Assembly: GCA_963656065.1 (NCBI GenBank)
Contig: CAVKGV010000001.1
Span: forward strand, 186,001 to 250,000
DNA: 64,000 nucleotides
Source: Hallerella sp963656065
Lineage (GTDB): Bacteria; Fibrobacterota; Fibrobacteria; Fibrobacterales; Fibrobacteraceae
Reading direction: 5' to 3'
How positions within the stretch are numbered: the first letter of the stretch is position 1; every line of letters starts with the position of its first letter. The translations under genes and the position numbers were made by a program. The notes beneath the pieces are model-generated. The model ran no database searches, was not told the origin of the DNA, and saw only the letters and a program-made list of their open reading frames with translations. Below, one piece after another: positions 17,357 through 24,797 of this stretch.

Positions 17357-17388
17357 CGCAATATCTTTAGACAAGAATCTTTATACAG

Positions 17389-17417
17389 GAAAGGCTTCGC
17401 AATGCGAAGCCTTTTTT
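17389..17417 (+). terminator. Rho-independent terminator of the OmpA-family gene
   Basis: AAGGCTTCGC and GCGAAGCCTT flank a three-base loop and are followed by six T. It lies 33 bp past the stop codon. Confidence 0.9.
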
Positions 17418-17441
17418 CGTAGAGCAGAGCAAGCGGATTCG

Positions 17442-17999
17442 CTAAGCGTTTTTCACCGCCGAAATGACGGGCTTCAAGCGCTTGCCGCAAATCGTGACAA
17501 TGATTCCCGCCTGGGCGAACATGTAGAAAGCCGTATCCCGGCTGTTGTTGAGCGACGAATTCGCATCGTAATCGTCTTTCGTCACGAAGACTTCGGCGAC
17601 CCCCGAAAGAGCGATTTCCAGGGCGCAGCGTTCGCAGGGAAACCCGATGACGTAAAGCTTCGAACCAGGCGGAACCTTGCCACGCGCATAGTGCAAGGCG
17701 TTGATTTCCGCATGGACCATGAACGGATACTTGTTCACCTCGAATTCATGGTGCGAAACGAGTTTTCCCGAATTCGCTTCGAGCAAGTCGTAAGCAAGCC
17801 TCCGGTTCTCCCTCGTATAGGGAATCGTCGAATCGTCAAAGCTCGCCGGGGCGCCGTTGTAACCCGTACTGAGGACGCGTCCGTCGCCCGAAACGAGAAC
17901 CGCGCCCATCTGCGTATTGGCGTCTTTCGAAAGGCGCGCCTGCGCCATCATCATCTGCGTATAGACTTCATCGCGAAGCTTCCGACGTTCCTCGTTCAT
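17442..17999 (-). CDS. Cytidine/deoxycytidylate deaminase family protein
   Basis: 185 residues with the zinc deaminase signature: VHAEINAL (HAE, catalytic Glu) and GFPCERCALEI (PCxxC). Length and the NTQMGAVLV and GYNGAP segments fit dCMP deaminase/ComEB-like enzymes, which turn dCMP into dUMP for thymidylate synthesis. An extra stretch (RRLAYDLLEANSGKLVSHHE) between the strands is larger than in ComEB. It converges on the OmpA gene. Substrate is inferred from family only. Confidence 0.88.
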   Translation of the reverse strand: MNEERRKLRDEVYTQMMMAQARLSKDANTQMGAVLVSGDGRVLSTGYNGAPASFDDSTIPYTRENRRLAYDLLEANSGKLVSHHEFEVNKYPFMVHAEINALHYARGKVPPGSKLYVIGFPCERCALEIALSGVAEVFVTKDDYDANSSLNNSRDTAFYMFAQAGIIVTICGKRLKPVISAVKNA

Positions 18000-18099
18000 A
18001 AAACCTCTTTTTCTTCAAAAAATAGATAAACGCCCACCAAAATACCAAACGGAATTTCGGATTCCCAAAAGAAATCATTCAAAACCCGCAATCTTTTTC

Positions 18100-18107
18100 T
18101 ATATTTG
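18100..18107 (+). promoter_or_regulatory. Promoter element of tRNA-Pro (TATATTTG)
   Basis: TATATTTG ends 10 bp before the mature tRNA 5' end, the right distance for a -7/-10 box, and matches the Bacteroidetes TAnnTTTG pattern exactly. Confidence 0.65.
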
Positions 18108-18116
18108 AAAACGCTA

Positions 18117-18190
18117 CGGGGTGTAGCTCAGCCTGGTAGAGCGTCTGCTTTGGGAGCAGAATGTCGTCAGTTCGAATCTGGCTACCCCGA
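18117..18190 (+). tRNA. tRNA-Pro (anticodon TGG)
   Basis: A 74-nt cloverleaf. The acceptor arms CGGGGTG and TACCCCG pair with discriminator A. The D arm is GCTCAGCCTGGTAGAGC. The anticodon stem-loop TCTGCTTTGGGAGCAGA has anticodon TGG, and the T arm contains GTTCGAATC. CCA is not encoded. A terminator follows directly. Confidence 0.96.
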
Positions 18191-18219
18191 TAAGGCTCCG
18201 AAAGGAGCCTGTTTTTTTT
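18191..18219 (+). terminator. Rho-independent terminator after tRNA-Pro
   Basis: GGCTCC and GGAGCC flank a GAAA loop, followed by TGTTTTTTTT. Confidence 0.93.
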
Positions 18220-18474
18220 GCAAACTTTTCATAGCCGGATGAGAACGGAGTTCGACGAAAAGGCGCGGTGAGCGAAGCGAACGAATAGCGACTTCGAGCC
18301 GCTCGCAAAGCGGGCGGTCCCGGAGGGACGAGCGGAACAACGTGACGCGAAGCAATCTGTACGCAAATTCACATTGCACAAAGCCGCTTCTTAAAACGGT
18401 GAAACCGCATAAGCAAACGTCAAAGCGGTTTCGGACGGTTCTGGACAAAAAAAAACAACAAAAACAGGCAAGGA
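18220..18474. other. Intergenic stretch, no gene called
   Basis: About 255 bp between the tRNA terminator and the stop of the AAA-type ATPase. It is GC-rich in its first half, with short complementary words (GAGCGAAGCGAACG, CGAGCCGCTCG, GGTCCCGGAGGGAC) that could fold, then AT-rich. Open frames here are short and without a credible start. It may hold a small structured RNA or decayed sequence; I cannot say which. Confidence 0.4.
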
Positions 18475-20199
18475 TCAGGACAAAGACTTTAAATATTCTT
18501 CCACATTCAAGTAGCGGATTCCATCCTGCGTCATATTTTGACCACGATAGATGACATTTTTACTTTCGATGCGACCGTAACGAAATTCCGTATCGCGACA
18601 TTTTTTTGCATTCTTCAAATGACGGTACTGTTCTTTTGCAACAACATCGGAATGTTTGATCTCAAAAATTTCGCAGGTAGCCTTTAAAGGGTTTGCGACA
18701 ACCATATCGAATTCCCCAACGGCAAACTGCAGTTTAAAAACATGGCAATCTTTTTTTGAAACGCTGGTTTCCAAAAGAACGATTTCTTCCATCATACGCC
18801 CTTTGATTTCATCTAGAATCCGTTTCACAACCGAGTTTCTCTCCGCCAAGGAAAGATTCCTAAACGTATTGTCTTTCAATAGGGATTCAACAAGAGCCTT
18901 GGCCTGGGCATAGCGCAATCCGGGCTGGGCTATAACGGTCATTACATCCTTATTATCGAAATTCGAAAAATTTTCGATATCGATATCCTTCGTCAAGTCC
19001 AGCAAGTCAAAGTACTCTCGGATTTCGCGAACATGGTCCTGCGTAATTTGCGTTTGCAATTCCCTGGCATTCAAGATTTCCAAATGTTTCCTTAAACGCG
19101 ATGTAATTTTTGAAATATTGACTCGATCCAAAATATCCGAAGGACGAGTACGATCCTTACGCAAATTTCTAGCGGAAATACCCAAATCACCGGATTTAAA
19201 ATCCCGAATCAAGACATCCATGGCAAATCGGCGATTGATGCTTTCGACAATTCGATTGATTACATTTGTCAATTCTCTGTCATCATACAGATTCCTTAGC
19301 GAACGGAAATGCCCGCCAGACCGATAACACTTTAAGGAATGCTGGATATTTCGCGCAATGGCACTATCGACATATTCATTTGTACTTTGAATATTTACGA
19401 AAGTGTACCTGTTTTTATTATACAGGCTCCCTCCCATGCTCATCGTACCGCCATACTGGATATATTCATCGATTCCCTTTATCCCGAGAACACGTTCAAA
19501 TTCCCGATAAGGGATAAATGTTGTATGCAACATTTCCGCACGATCATAAAGCTGTTCGTCTTCGGAAAAGACAAAACCCAAGGAATCAGTTCCCGAAAGT
19601 ACGATTTTCATTCCATCCGATGCAAAAATATCGGAAAACAGGGCAGCCCCTTCGATAAAATCGGCAAGCATTGTCACTTCATCGATGAATATATACTTAA
19701 AGCCTTCTTGCGCCAGAATTTTCAAATCAAAATTTAAATCGGCCAAGGTGTTTTTGGAATTCACCTGGATAAACGCCGCTCTAGACAAGTTCTCATCCGA
19801 CATTTCCCCCAAAACTTGGCGGATCAACGTTGTCTTGCCTGTCCGTCGAAGCCCGTAGAGAATGAATACGCGATCGTTCGGTTTTCCATAAATATACCCG
19901 TCCAACAAGGCAAAGGCTTCTCGCTTTTTCCAACGCGCGACATTTACCGAAAACGACCTCAACGCAAGCCCCTTCTTGATATCGGTCTTGAATATCGCCT
20001 CGCCATAGACGGCTCGGCATTCGCGTAGGCGCATCCGAGACACAGCCCGTCGCCGGGCTATTTCCTCCGATAAATCGACTAGTTCAAAATCCTTGACACG
20101 CCGAGCGCGCTGTTTGCCATTTTCCATCCATTGGTAATAGGCATAACGCTTGCCATTAATCGTCTTGTAGGTAATTCCACCGATGCTTTTCTTTTTCAT
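18475..20199 (-). CDS. AAA-family ATPase with DUF4143-like nuclease-type C-terminus
   Basis: 574 residues. A short N-terminal module (about 1-40, GITYKTINGKRYAYYQWMENG) resembles small beta-sheet DNA-binding or recombinase-associated elements. The AAA_14-type ATPase follows, with Walker A YGLRRTGKTTLIRQ at about 115 and Walker B KYIFIDEVTML at about 170. The C-terminal region contains EFDMVV and CEIFEIKHS, the spaced E/D-ExK of PD-(D/E)xK folds, as in DUF4143. The substrate and role are unknown; these proteins are patchily spread among gut bacteria and are often suspected mobile or defence genes. The ATG at 20199 is preferred over TTG at 20202. A perfect palindrome lies 22 bp upstream. Confidence 0.85.
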   Translation of the reverse strand: MKKKSIGGITYKTINGKRYAYYQWMENGKQRARRVKDFELVDLSEEIARRRAVSRMRLRECRAVYGEAIFKTDIKKGLALRSFSVNVARWKKREAFALLDGYIYGKPNDRVFILYGLRRTGKTTLIRQVLGEMSDENLSRAAFIQVNSKNTLADLNFDLKILAQEGFKYIFIDEVTMLADFIEGAALFSDIFASDGMKIVLSGTDSLGFVFSEDEQLYDRAEMLHTTFIPYREFERVLGIKGIDEYIQYGGTMSMGGSLYNKNRYTFVNIQSTNEYVDSAIARNIQHSLKCYRSGGHFRSLRNLYDDRELTNVINRIVESINRRFAMDVLIRDFKSGDLGISARNLRKDRTRPSDILDRVNISKITSRLRKHLEILNARELQTQITQDHVREIREYFDLLDLTKDIDIENFSNFDNKDVMTVIAQPGLRYAQAKALVESLLKDNTFRNLSLAERNSVVKRILDEIKGRMMEEIVLLETSVSKKDCHVFKLQFAVGEFDMVVANPLKATCEIFEIKHSDVVAKEQYRHLKNAKKCRDTEFRYGRIESKNVIYRGQNMTQDGIRYLNVEEYLKSLS

Positions 20200-20220
20200 C
20201 AATTTCTCTTTTAACCTAAA

Positions 20221-20239
20221 TTTAACTTGTTAAGTTAAA
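20221..20239. promoter_or_regulatory. Perfect palindrome, candidate operator
   Basis: TTTAACTT-GTT-AAGTTAAA, an 8-bp inverted repeat with a 3-base centre, lies 22 bp upstream of the ATPase ATG. It has no T-tract that would make it a terminator. A dimeric repressor site is the simplest reading; the small N-terminal module of the ATPase itself could be the binder. Confidence 0.5.
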
Positions 20240-20256
20240 AGAGGCAACGGAAATTT

Positions 20257-20433
20257 TTAATCCCGGATGCAGCGGACCGAGAAGGCGTTCTTTTTCAACG
20301 GAGTGTTCCGAAGCAAATCGACATCGCCATTTTTCAGGTAACGGCAAAAAGATCCGCTTGTTGTGCCATTAACAGTTGTCGCCGTCCAAAACAGGGCATA
20401 GCCACCGGCACGAATGAATTCCTCGTCTTTCAC
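20257..20433 (-). pseudogene. Remnant of a FISUMP-domain protein (C-terminal end)
   Basis: A 58-codon frame in the gap after the 290-aa gene encodes ALFWTATTVNGTTSGSFCRY, then LKNGDVDLL and KKNAFSVRCIRD. This matches the C-terminal end of the Fibrobacter succinogenes major paralogous domain (TIGR02145; typical end GFSVRCVKD). The N-terminal two thirds and a signal peptide are missing, and stops appear just upstream in frame. A GTG overlapping the previous TGA could allow expression of the fragment, but it is most simply a decayed gene. Confidence 0.7.
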
Positions 20434-21302
20434 GGCTCCGCATCTTCCACGATTTCATATTCGCGGATTTTTGGCATTGAATCAAAAGTTTTGGAATAAC
20501 GGAAATCCTTGCAGCTGAGCGTATAACTTGCCCAATCAAACGCATCGCCCGCCACTTTGCATTCCTTGATGACCTTTCCCGCCATCGACACGACCGTCTT
20601 CACCGGGGCGCCTCGGACGACTTCGACTTGATACGTCACAGCCGCTGCAGCATCCCGAAATGTTGCCGAAAAAGTTCCCCGATAGGAATAAAACGAACCG
20701 TTCCCGTTCATCTCGTTCTTTTGAACAGGATAGAAAATGGAAAATTCGCTTCCCGAATCGCCACCTGATTCCAGCTTAAAACTTCCCCAAAAATGCAAAG
20801 CAGGCGAAGAATTTTTCTTTTCGACGGCTACTTGGAAATGCGCAGTAAACGATTCTTCCGAAGAGAGAGACTTCGGTGTCAAAAAATCGCTCTCCCCAAC
20901 GGCTTCCAGTTGCCGCGGATAGGGCGGCAAGCGGTCATCCCACCATCCGGTTTTGAAAAGCTTGCCAAAAAGAATGACGACGGGATCGCTCACCAAGGGG
21001 TTTTCAACGCGTTCCGAGAGCATCGACCGCCGGATTGTCATTTCCGCCGAGACGGTATCCGTTAATTTGTCCGGATCGATGGTCACAAGCTGCACACGAC
21101 CGACATCGGGAGAAGGCTCGTAGGGCACCACTTCGGTAACGATTCCTCGCTTGGCAAGTTCCGTCACCATTTCGCCCTCTGCGAGAACGCCCGGAAAAGA
21201 AAGCTTCGTATAGACACCTTCACCGTATCCATCGGAATTTGGGCTTGCCGCAAAGACGGAAGCGGCGAGGAGGAGGGGGAGAAAATTAATTAAAAATCCC
21301 AT
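20430..21302 (-). CDS. Hypothetical secreted protein
   Basis: 290 residues starting with a signal peptide (LINFLPLLLAASVFAASP). The mature part is beta-rich, with two mentions of cysteine pairs near the end (KECKVAG, LSCKDF) and no known motif. The ATG lies 13 bp inside the end of the upstream 149-aa gene, so translation is coupled and the gene is part of the 20.4-23.9 kb cluster. It is the only predicted exported soluble protein of the cluster. Codon use and GC are closer to the core genes than its neighbours. Confidence 0.72.
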   Translation of the reverse strand: MGFLINFLPLLLAASVFAASPNSDGYGEGVYTKLSFPGVLAEGEMVTELAKRGIVTEVVPYEPSPDVGRVQLVTIDPDKLTDTVSAEMTIRRSMLSERVENPLVSDPVVILFGKLFKTGWWDDRLPPYPRQLEAVGESDFLTPKSLSSEESFTAHFQVAVEKKNSSPALHFWGSFKLESGGDSGSEFSIFYPVQKNEMNGNGSFYSYRGTFSATFRDAAAAVTYQVEVVRGAPVKTVVSMAGKVIKECKVAGDAFDWASYTLSCKDFRYSKTFDSMPKIREYEIVEDAEP

Positions 21303-21739
21303 TCTGTATTTTTATTCTCCAAAGCGGCTCCGACTGATTTTAAATCAAGAAGATTCTTGAACGGAGAAGATTTTGCCAAATCGGTAATATGATTCAATCC
21401 TATCGCTAATTGCTGTAAATTTCCCTTTTGTATCGCATCATCCACCACATCAAAATACTTCGCAAAACTCGCTTTCCGTTCATCAAAAGTTTTATCCAAA
21501 TAGGTTAAAAATATCTCTCGTTGAGTTTTAATTTTCTCTATCGCAATTTGCTTTTCCTTTTCAATTTCACATCGCTTCGTTTCTTCCTGTTCGCAAAATT
21601 GACCTACCGTCGACGCTGCATTTACAATATTCGAAATAACCCCCAGCGCATCAACGGGAGCGTTAATCCGGAAACCGGAACCATTTGGCTTTAGCAATGT
21701 AAAAGTCAAATCCTTTTCCGTTAATTCTTTATTCGACAT
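21290..21739 (-). CDS. Hypothetical helical protein of the membrane cluster
   Basis: 149 residues with no signal peptide. The middle (EETKRCEIEKEKQIAIEKIKTQ) is a strongly charged coiled coil, preceded by a mildly hydrophobic ALGVISNIVNAASTVGQF stretch. The start is the ATG at 21739, sharing its A with the TGA of the upstream gene (TGATG). A TTG one codon earlier is unlikely. No family is recognised. Coupling on both sides indicates a fixed stoichiometry with the 340-aa glycine-rich protein and the secreted protein. Confidence 0.7.
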   Translation of the reverse strand: MSNKELTEKDLTFTLLKPNGSGFRINAPVDALGVISNIVNAASTVGQFCEQEETKRCEIEKEKQIAIEKIKTQREIFLTYLDKTFDERKASFAKYFDVVDDAIQKGNLQQLAIGLNHITDLAKSSPFKNLLDLKSVGAALENKNTEWDF

Positions 21740-22761
21740 CAAGACCTCTCAAGTTCAGAATTTAAAAGAGTATGCGTCTTTTGAATGATTTGTTCACTTT
21801 CTAAAGTCATATTTCCTTGAGCATCGGTCAACGGCACATTTACCAATTCCACTAAGGCTTTTATGAACAATCCACACTGTTGGAAAGACTTTAGATGAAA
21901 ATTCGAACCAAAATTAAAATCGGGCACCAAGGGCTCCAAAAGATCTAAAGCCCTTATAGCCTTGCTTTCTACTTCAAGCGTCACCTCTTTTAGTTCGTCA
22001 GCTCTCTGCTGAATACTTTTCCATAGAGCAATGTTGTTTTTTAATTTTTCTACTTCAATTGATACCGCCTTTTCATATTCCTTGGCCTCTGTCAATTTTT
22101 TTGAAAAATGATGCGAAGCAAAAATTCCGGCAGCAACAATTGCCACGCCACCAGTTGCCACAACTGTTCCTTTCATGGTAATCGCAGCCATAACCGCTTT
22201 ACCGGCAGCGATTCCGCCACCACCCAAAACTATCGAACCGCCGCCAAGCTTAGCATACATAGCATTATTAGCAGCAACACCTTTCAATTCTTTGATGGGT
22301 TTCCCTGTTGATGCTGTACCATAATTTTTAACAAAATCTTCTACTACACCAGGAATCACTTTTTTCGCACCCAAAAAAGCAACTGTCCCCAACACCCCAG
22401 TCGTTACAGTCCCCCCAAGAATTGCGGATGCGCTCATTTCCAATGACCCAAGCTCATTTAATACTTTTTGAGAAGTCTCAATATCATCTAAAATTCCAAA
22501 GGTCAAACCTTTATTCTTTTGCTTCAAATCTTTTAAACAGCTTAAAAAACGACCTCGCGTGTTTAAGCAATTCGATCGAACTTCACGCAAATTAGCAATA
22601 GAGTCGTTTACATTTTTTCCAACAAACTCAGATTCTTTTTTCCAATGATTATAGAGTTCTTCCGACGAAGCCTTTATCGCATTCGCTTCCTTCCTATCTT
22701 GATAAGCCTGCACTCCGCTAACGACTTTTGCGATTTTCGTAAAACCTTTTGCAAAGCTCAT
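21739..22761 (-). CDS. Hypothetical membrane protein, glycine-zipper type
   Basis: 340 residues. A helical N-terminal half (residues 1-105) precedes two hydrophobic glycine-rich blocks: ASAILGGTVTTGVLGTVAFL at about 112 and KLGGGSIVLGGGGIAAGKAV at about 172, with GTVVATGGVAIVAAGIFAS at about 195. A charged coiled coil follows (LTEAKEYEKAVSIEVEKLKN). The GxxxG/GG-rich helices flanked by coiled coils recall membrane-inserting or pore-forming proteins, though I cannot name a family. It lacks a signal peptide. The gene ends in TGATG overlap with the next. Confidence 0.7.
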   Translation of the reverse strand: MSFAKGFTKIAKVVSGVQAYQDRKEANAIKASSEELYNHWKKESEFVGKNVNDSIANLREVRSNCLNTRGRFLSCLKDLKQKNKGLTFGILDDIETSQKVLNELGSLEMSASAILGGTVTTGVLGTVAFLGAKKVIPGVVEDFVKNYGTASTGKPIKELKGVAANNAMYAKLGGGSIVLGGGGIAAGKAVMAAITMKGTVVATGGVAIVAAGIFASHHFSKKLTEAKEYEKAVSIEVEKLKNNIALWKSIQQRADELKEVTLEVESKAIRALDLLEPLVPDFNFGSNFHLKSFQQCGLFIKALVELVNVPLTDAQGNMTLESEQIIQKTHTLLNSELERS

Positions 22762-22852
22762 ATTAATTCAAAGCCTCCCCTTTTTCTACAGGCAATTACG
22801 ATGCATAACCAAAGAGGCATCATCACCATCCTTTACAAAACCGAAAATTTAA

Positions 22853-23284
22853 CTACACCACAATCGAAACGACAACGCCGACAAGGATTAACGCCAAAAG
22901 AACCAGAATCGCAATTAAGAAAAACTTGATAAGCGTCAAGGTTTTGGAAGTCTTTTCCGCAAACTTCAAAAGCCCTTTTGCCGCAGGAATTACGACGCTT
23001 ACCGCCTTGATGACATGGACGGCTGCCGTATTCAATGGTCCTTGTGCCGACTTTTCAGAAAGATTTGCATCCGAGACTTCTCCGACATGCGCATTTTCGG
23101 CATCCTGCGGAGTGCTCGGAATTTCTTCCGCTTCACCCTTTTCTGCAAAAGCGTTCTTCGCGACATCGTTCAACTTTGATGTAAAGTTTTCCGCTGACTT
23201 CAGCACCGACGACGACTTTTCCGCAGTTTCCGCAACCGTTGATGCAGCCTTTGCCGCAGCATTTTTCAACTTTTCAAAATCCAT
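22853..23284 (-). CDS. Hypothetical tail-anchored membrane protein
   Basis: 143 residues. The N-terminal 50 residues form an alanine-rich amphipathic helix (KLKNAAAKAASTVAETAEKS). An acidic linker follows, then a helix (VIKAVSVVIPAAKGLLKFAEK) and a C-terminal membrane segment (LIKFFLIAILVLLALILVG) ending at the C-terminus. This gives a tail-anchored topology. AAGGA lies 8 bp before the ATG. It sits between the 58-aa peptide gene (after a stem-loop) and the 340-aa gene (91-bp gap). No family match. Confidence 0.7.
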   Translation of the reverse strand: MDFEKLKNAAAKAASTVAETAEKSSSVLKSAENFTSKLNDVAKNAFAEKGEAEEIPSTPQDAENAHVGEVSDANLSEKSAQGPLNTAAVHVIKAVSVVIPAAKGLLKFAEKTSKTLTLIKFFLIAILVLLALILVGVVVSIVV

Positions 23285-23321
23285 TTTTCATTCCTTATTT
23301 TAGCGATAGGCTTGATTGAAA

Positions 23322-23353
23322 AAGTTATTTCGAATACTATTTCGAAATAACTT
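23322..23353 (-). terminator. AT-rich stem-loop, terminator or attenuator
   Basis: A perfect 13-bp inverted repeat AAGTTATTTCGAA / TTCGAAATAACTT with a 6-base loop. On the minus strand it is followed by TTTTTC. It lies between the 58-aa and 143-aa genes of the cluster and could reduce read-through between them. Confidence 0.6.
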
Positions 23354-23363
23354 GAAAATTTCG

Positions 23364-23540
23364 TCAAACCTTTGTTTTATCACTGTCTTGCGAATTTTGC
23401 GAAGCAATCATTCCTGAATTTTCAGAAGGTTTTTTCTTGCCAAGAATATCAGATATTTCTGATATTCCCTTAACCACAAGACTACCAATTGCACATACCG
23501 CCCCCACACCTTTGGTTATTTTTTCCAAATTTACTTTCAT
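23364..23540 (-). CDS. Small hydrophobic peptide (58 aa)
   Basis: 58 residues. After MKVNLEKITK comes a hydrophobic, amphipathic segment GVGAVCAIGSLVVKGISEI, then a polar serine/asparagine-rich tail. GGAG lies 7 bp before the ATG; a longer in-frame extension to 23642 only reads through the antisense of the zinc-ribbon repeats' end and is rejected. Peptides of this shape can insert in membranes, but no toxin or bacteriocin family is recognised. It follows the zinc-ribbon gene by 14 bp, so they should be co-transcribed. Confidence 0.65.
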   Translation of the reverse strand: MKVNLEKITKGVGAVCAIGSLVVKGISEISDILGKKKPSENSGMIASQNSQDSDKTKV

Positions 23541-23554
23541 ATATCTCTCCTCGA

Positions 23555-23875
23555 TTAAAGCGGTTCGCAGTGACCGCCCTTGGCGCAGCCACAACCCAAC
23601 AAAAGCTGAAGACTGCCAAACGAACGTCCACATTTTCCGCAATGGAAAGGCCCCGATTCAACGCCTTCATAAGGTTCGCAGTGACCGCCCTTGGCGCAGC
23701 CACAACCCAACAAAAGCTGAAGACTGCCAAACGAACGTCCACATTTTCCGCAATGGAAAGGCCCCGATTCAACGCCTTCATAAGGTTCGCAGTGGCCACC
23801 CTTGGCGCAACCGCAACCCAACAAAAGCTGAAGATTGCCAAACGAACGTCCGCATTTCTTGCAATAGTAACCCAT
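23555..23875 (-). CDS. Triple zinc-ribbon-like repeat protein
   Basis: 106 residues made of three copies of a 37-residue unit: C-x2-C-GRSFG(S/N)LQLLLGCGCAKGGHCEP, with linker YEGVESGPFH. Each unit has five or more cysteines and a histidine, fitting a zinc-binding knuckle fold. Two units are almost identical at the DNA level (111-bp period), the N-terminal one has diverged. GGAG lies 6 bp before the ATG. It is the first gene of the minus-strand cluster to 20430. The function is unknown; zinc-ribbon proteins at the head of such clusters often act as adaptors, which is inference. Confidence 0.75.
   Translation of the reverse strand: MGYYCKKCGRSFGNLQLLLGCGCAKGGHCEPYEGVESGPFHCGKCGRSFGSLQLLLGCGCAKGGHCEPYEGVESGPFHCGKCGRSFGSLQLLLGCGCAKGGHCEPL
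23562..23873. repeat. 111-bp tandem repeat, three units
   Basis: Units start at 23562, 23673 and 23784 (period 111 bp, 37 codons). By eye the first two are identical over nearly their whole length; the third has several substitutions. It lies entirely in the zinc-ribbon gene, so recent duplication or slippage expanded the protein in frame. Confidence 0.9.
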
Positions 23876-23894
23876 GATATCTCCTTGGTTTATG

Positions 23895-24572
23895 TTAAAC
23901 TTTCAAAAGCCAGTTTTCAGAAAGCTGTTCCCGGAAAAATTCCCGGCTGGTAAGCCCGTGAAAATATTCCGGTCTGGTCGCACGGTTCCACCACGACCTC
24001 GCCGGATGGTTCACATAGAAAATGTGTCCATTATCATCCCAGAGTCTTTGCCCGCAGAATTTCGGAAAGTCCGTTTCCGCGCACTGGATAGCGTCGTAAG
24101 AAGCAAAGCACACGACATCCGGCAAAAGAGCCGCCAGCACGCGCGCAAAGTTTTCCGCGGACATCTTCCGGTCGAGTTCCGTGCAGATTTCCCGAAACGA
24201 TTTCCGGTTATCCGCCGGACGCAAGAAGTAGTTGCAAAAAGCGACTTCTTCCGCGGGATTTTCCGCCCCGCAAAGTGCGCCGAGTTCCCCGAGAATCGCC
24301 TTGGAAAAACGCCCGGCCTTAAAATCGGCAAAGGTCCTCCGCGTCAAGCAATTCCAGTAAAGCGGCATCGCTTCGGTCACTCGGGTAGAGCCGTCATACC
24401 AGCCCTCGACATTCCGGTGGAGCGTCTCCCCTTCCGGCGCATAGTGGCTCTCGCCGACAACCAAAAGCTTCCGGTGCGCAGCCGACTCGTAACGCTCCCC
24501 CACGAAAGGCTTTAGAAACGGATGCGTCCGATAAAACGGAATTTGTTCCATCGCTACTTCGTAATCTTTCAT
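23895..24572 (-). CDS. Uracil-DNA glycosylase superfamily-like protein
   Basis: 225 residues. The order of motifs resembles the UDG fold: KLLVVGESHY near the start, FCNYFLRPADNR in the middle, LLPDVVCFASYDA, and FYVNHPARSWWN near the end, where the fold has its last histidine-containing loop. Small, often uncharacterised proteins of this type occur near mobile genes. I cannot claim glycosylase activity. The ATG at 24572 has GAGGAAT 7 bp upstream and is preferred over the ATG at 24590. The gene is divergent from the DUF285 array. Confidence 0.6.
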   Translation of the reverse strand: MKDYEVAMEQIPFYRTHPFLKPFVGERYESAAHRKLLVVGESHYAPEGETLHRNVEGWYDGSTRVTEAMPLYWNCLTRRTFADFKAGRFSKAILGELGALCGAENPAEEVAFCNYFLRPADNRKSFREICTELDRKMSAENFARVLAALLPDVVCFASYDAIQCAETDFPKFCGQRLWDDNGHIFYVNHPARSWWNRATRPEYFHGLTSREFFREQLSENWLLKV

Positions 24573-24671
24573 TGTCATTCCTCGAAACATTCGGAAAAGC
24601 GATCCGGCTCCCCTTTTTGAGAAATAAATCTTTCCTCGTCAAGGCAAGGGGCTTGCTTTGTCCTTACGTTT

Positions 24672-24700
24672 TAAGTATAAGAAAAAAAAAACGTTGTCAA
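24672..24700 (-). promoter_or_regulatory. Sigma-70-like promoter for the UDG-like gene
   Basis: On the minus strand TTGACA (24700-24695) is followed after 15-17 bases of mostly T by TATACT/TACTTA. The block GAAAACTATTGAC around the -35 is repeated upstream of the small ORF at 14232. Confidence 0.55.
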
Positions 24701-24732
24701 TAGTTTTCGAAAATTTTCTTCATTTTTTTGTT

Positions 24733-24740
24733 TATATTTG
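24733..24740 (+). promoter_or_regulatory. Promoter element of the DUF285 array (TATATTTG)
   Basis: TATATTTG lies 58 bp upstream of the first array gene's ATG and matches TAnnTTTG. The intervals between the four array genes are 2-11 bp, so this is probably the promoter for all four. Confidence 0.55.
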
Positions 24741-24797
24741 GCATGGAGAGGGGCGCAAGCGGCACTTTCCGATTTTTTTCTGCATACCGAGGGATTT

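Noticed and set aside
16076..17374. A 432-codon frame antisense to the OmpA-family gene
   Set aside because: It follows the TSP3 repeats in reverse and has no recognisable domain or Shine-Dalgarno.
18220..18474. Possible small RNA or attachment site next to tRNA-Pro
   Set aside because: A tRNA followed by variable genes suggests an integration site, but I found no direct repeat of the tRNA 3' end and no integrase in the window.
23562..23873. CRISPR array
   Set aside because: The 111-bp units are contiguous, coding and without spacers.
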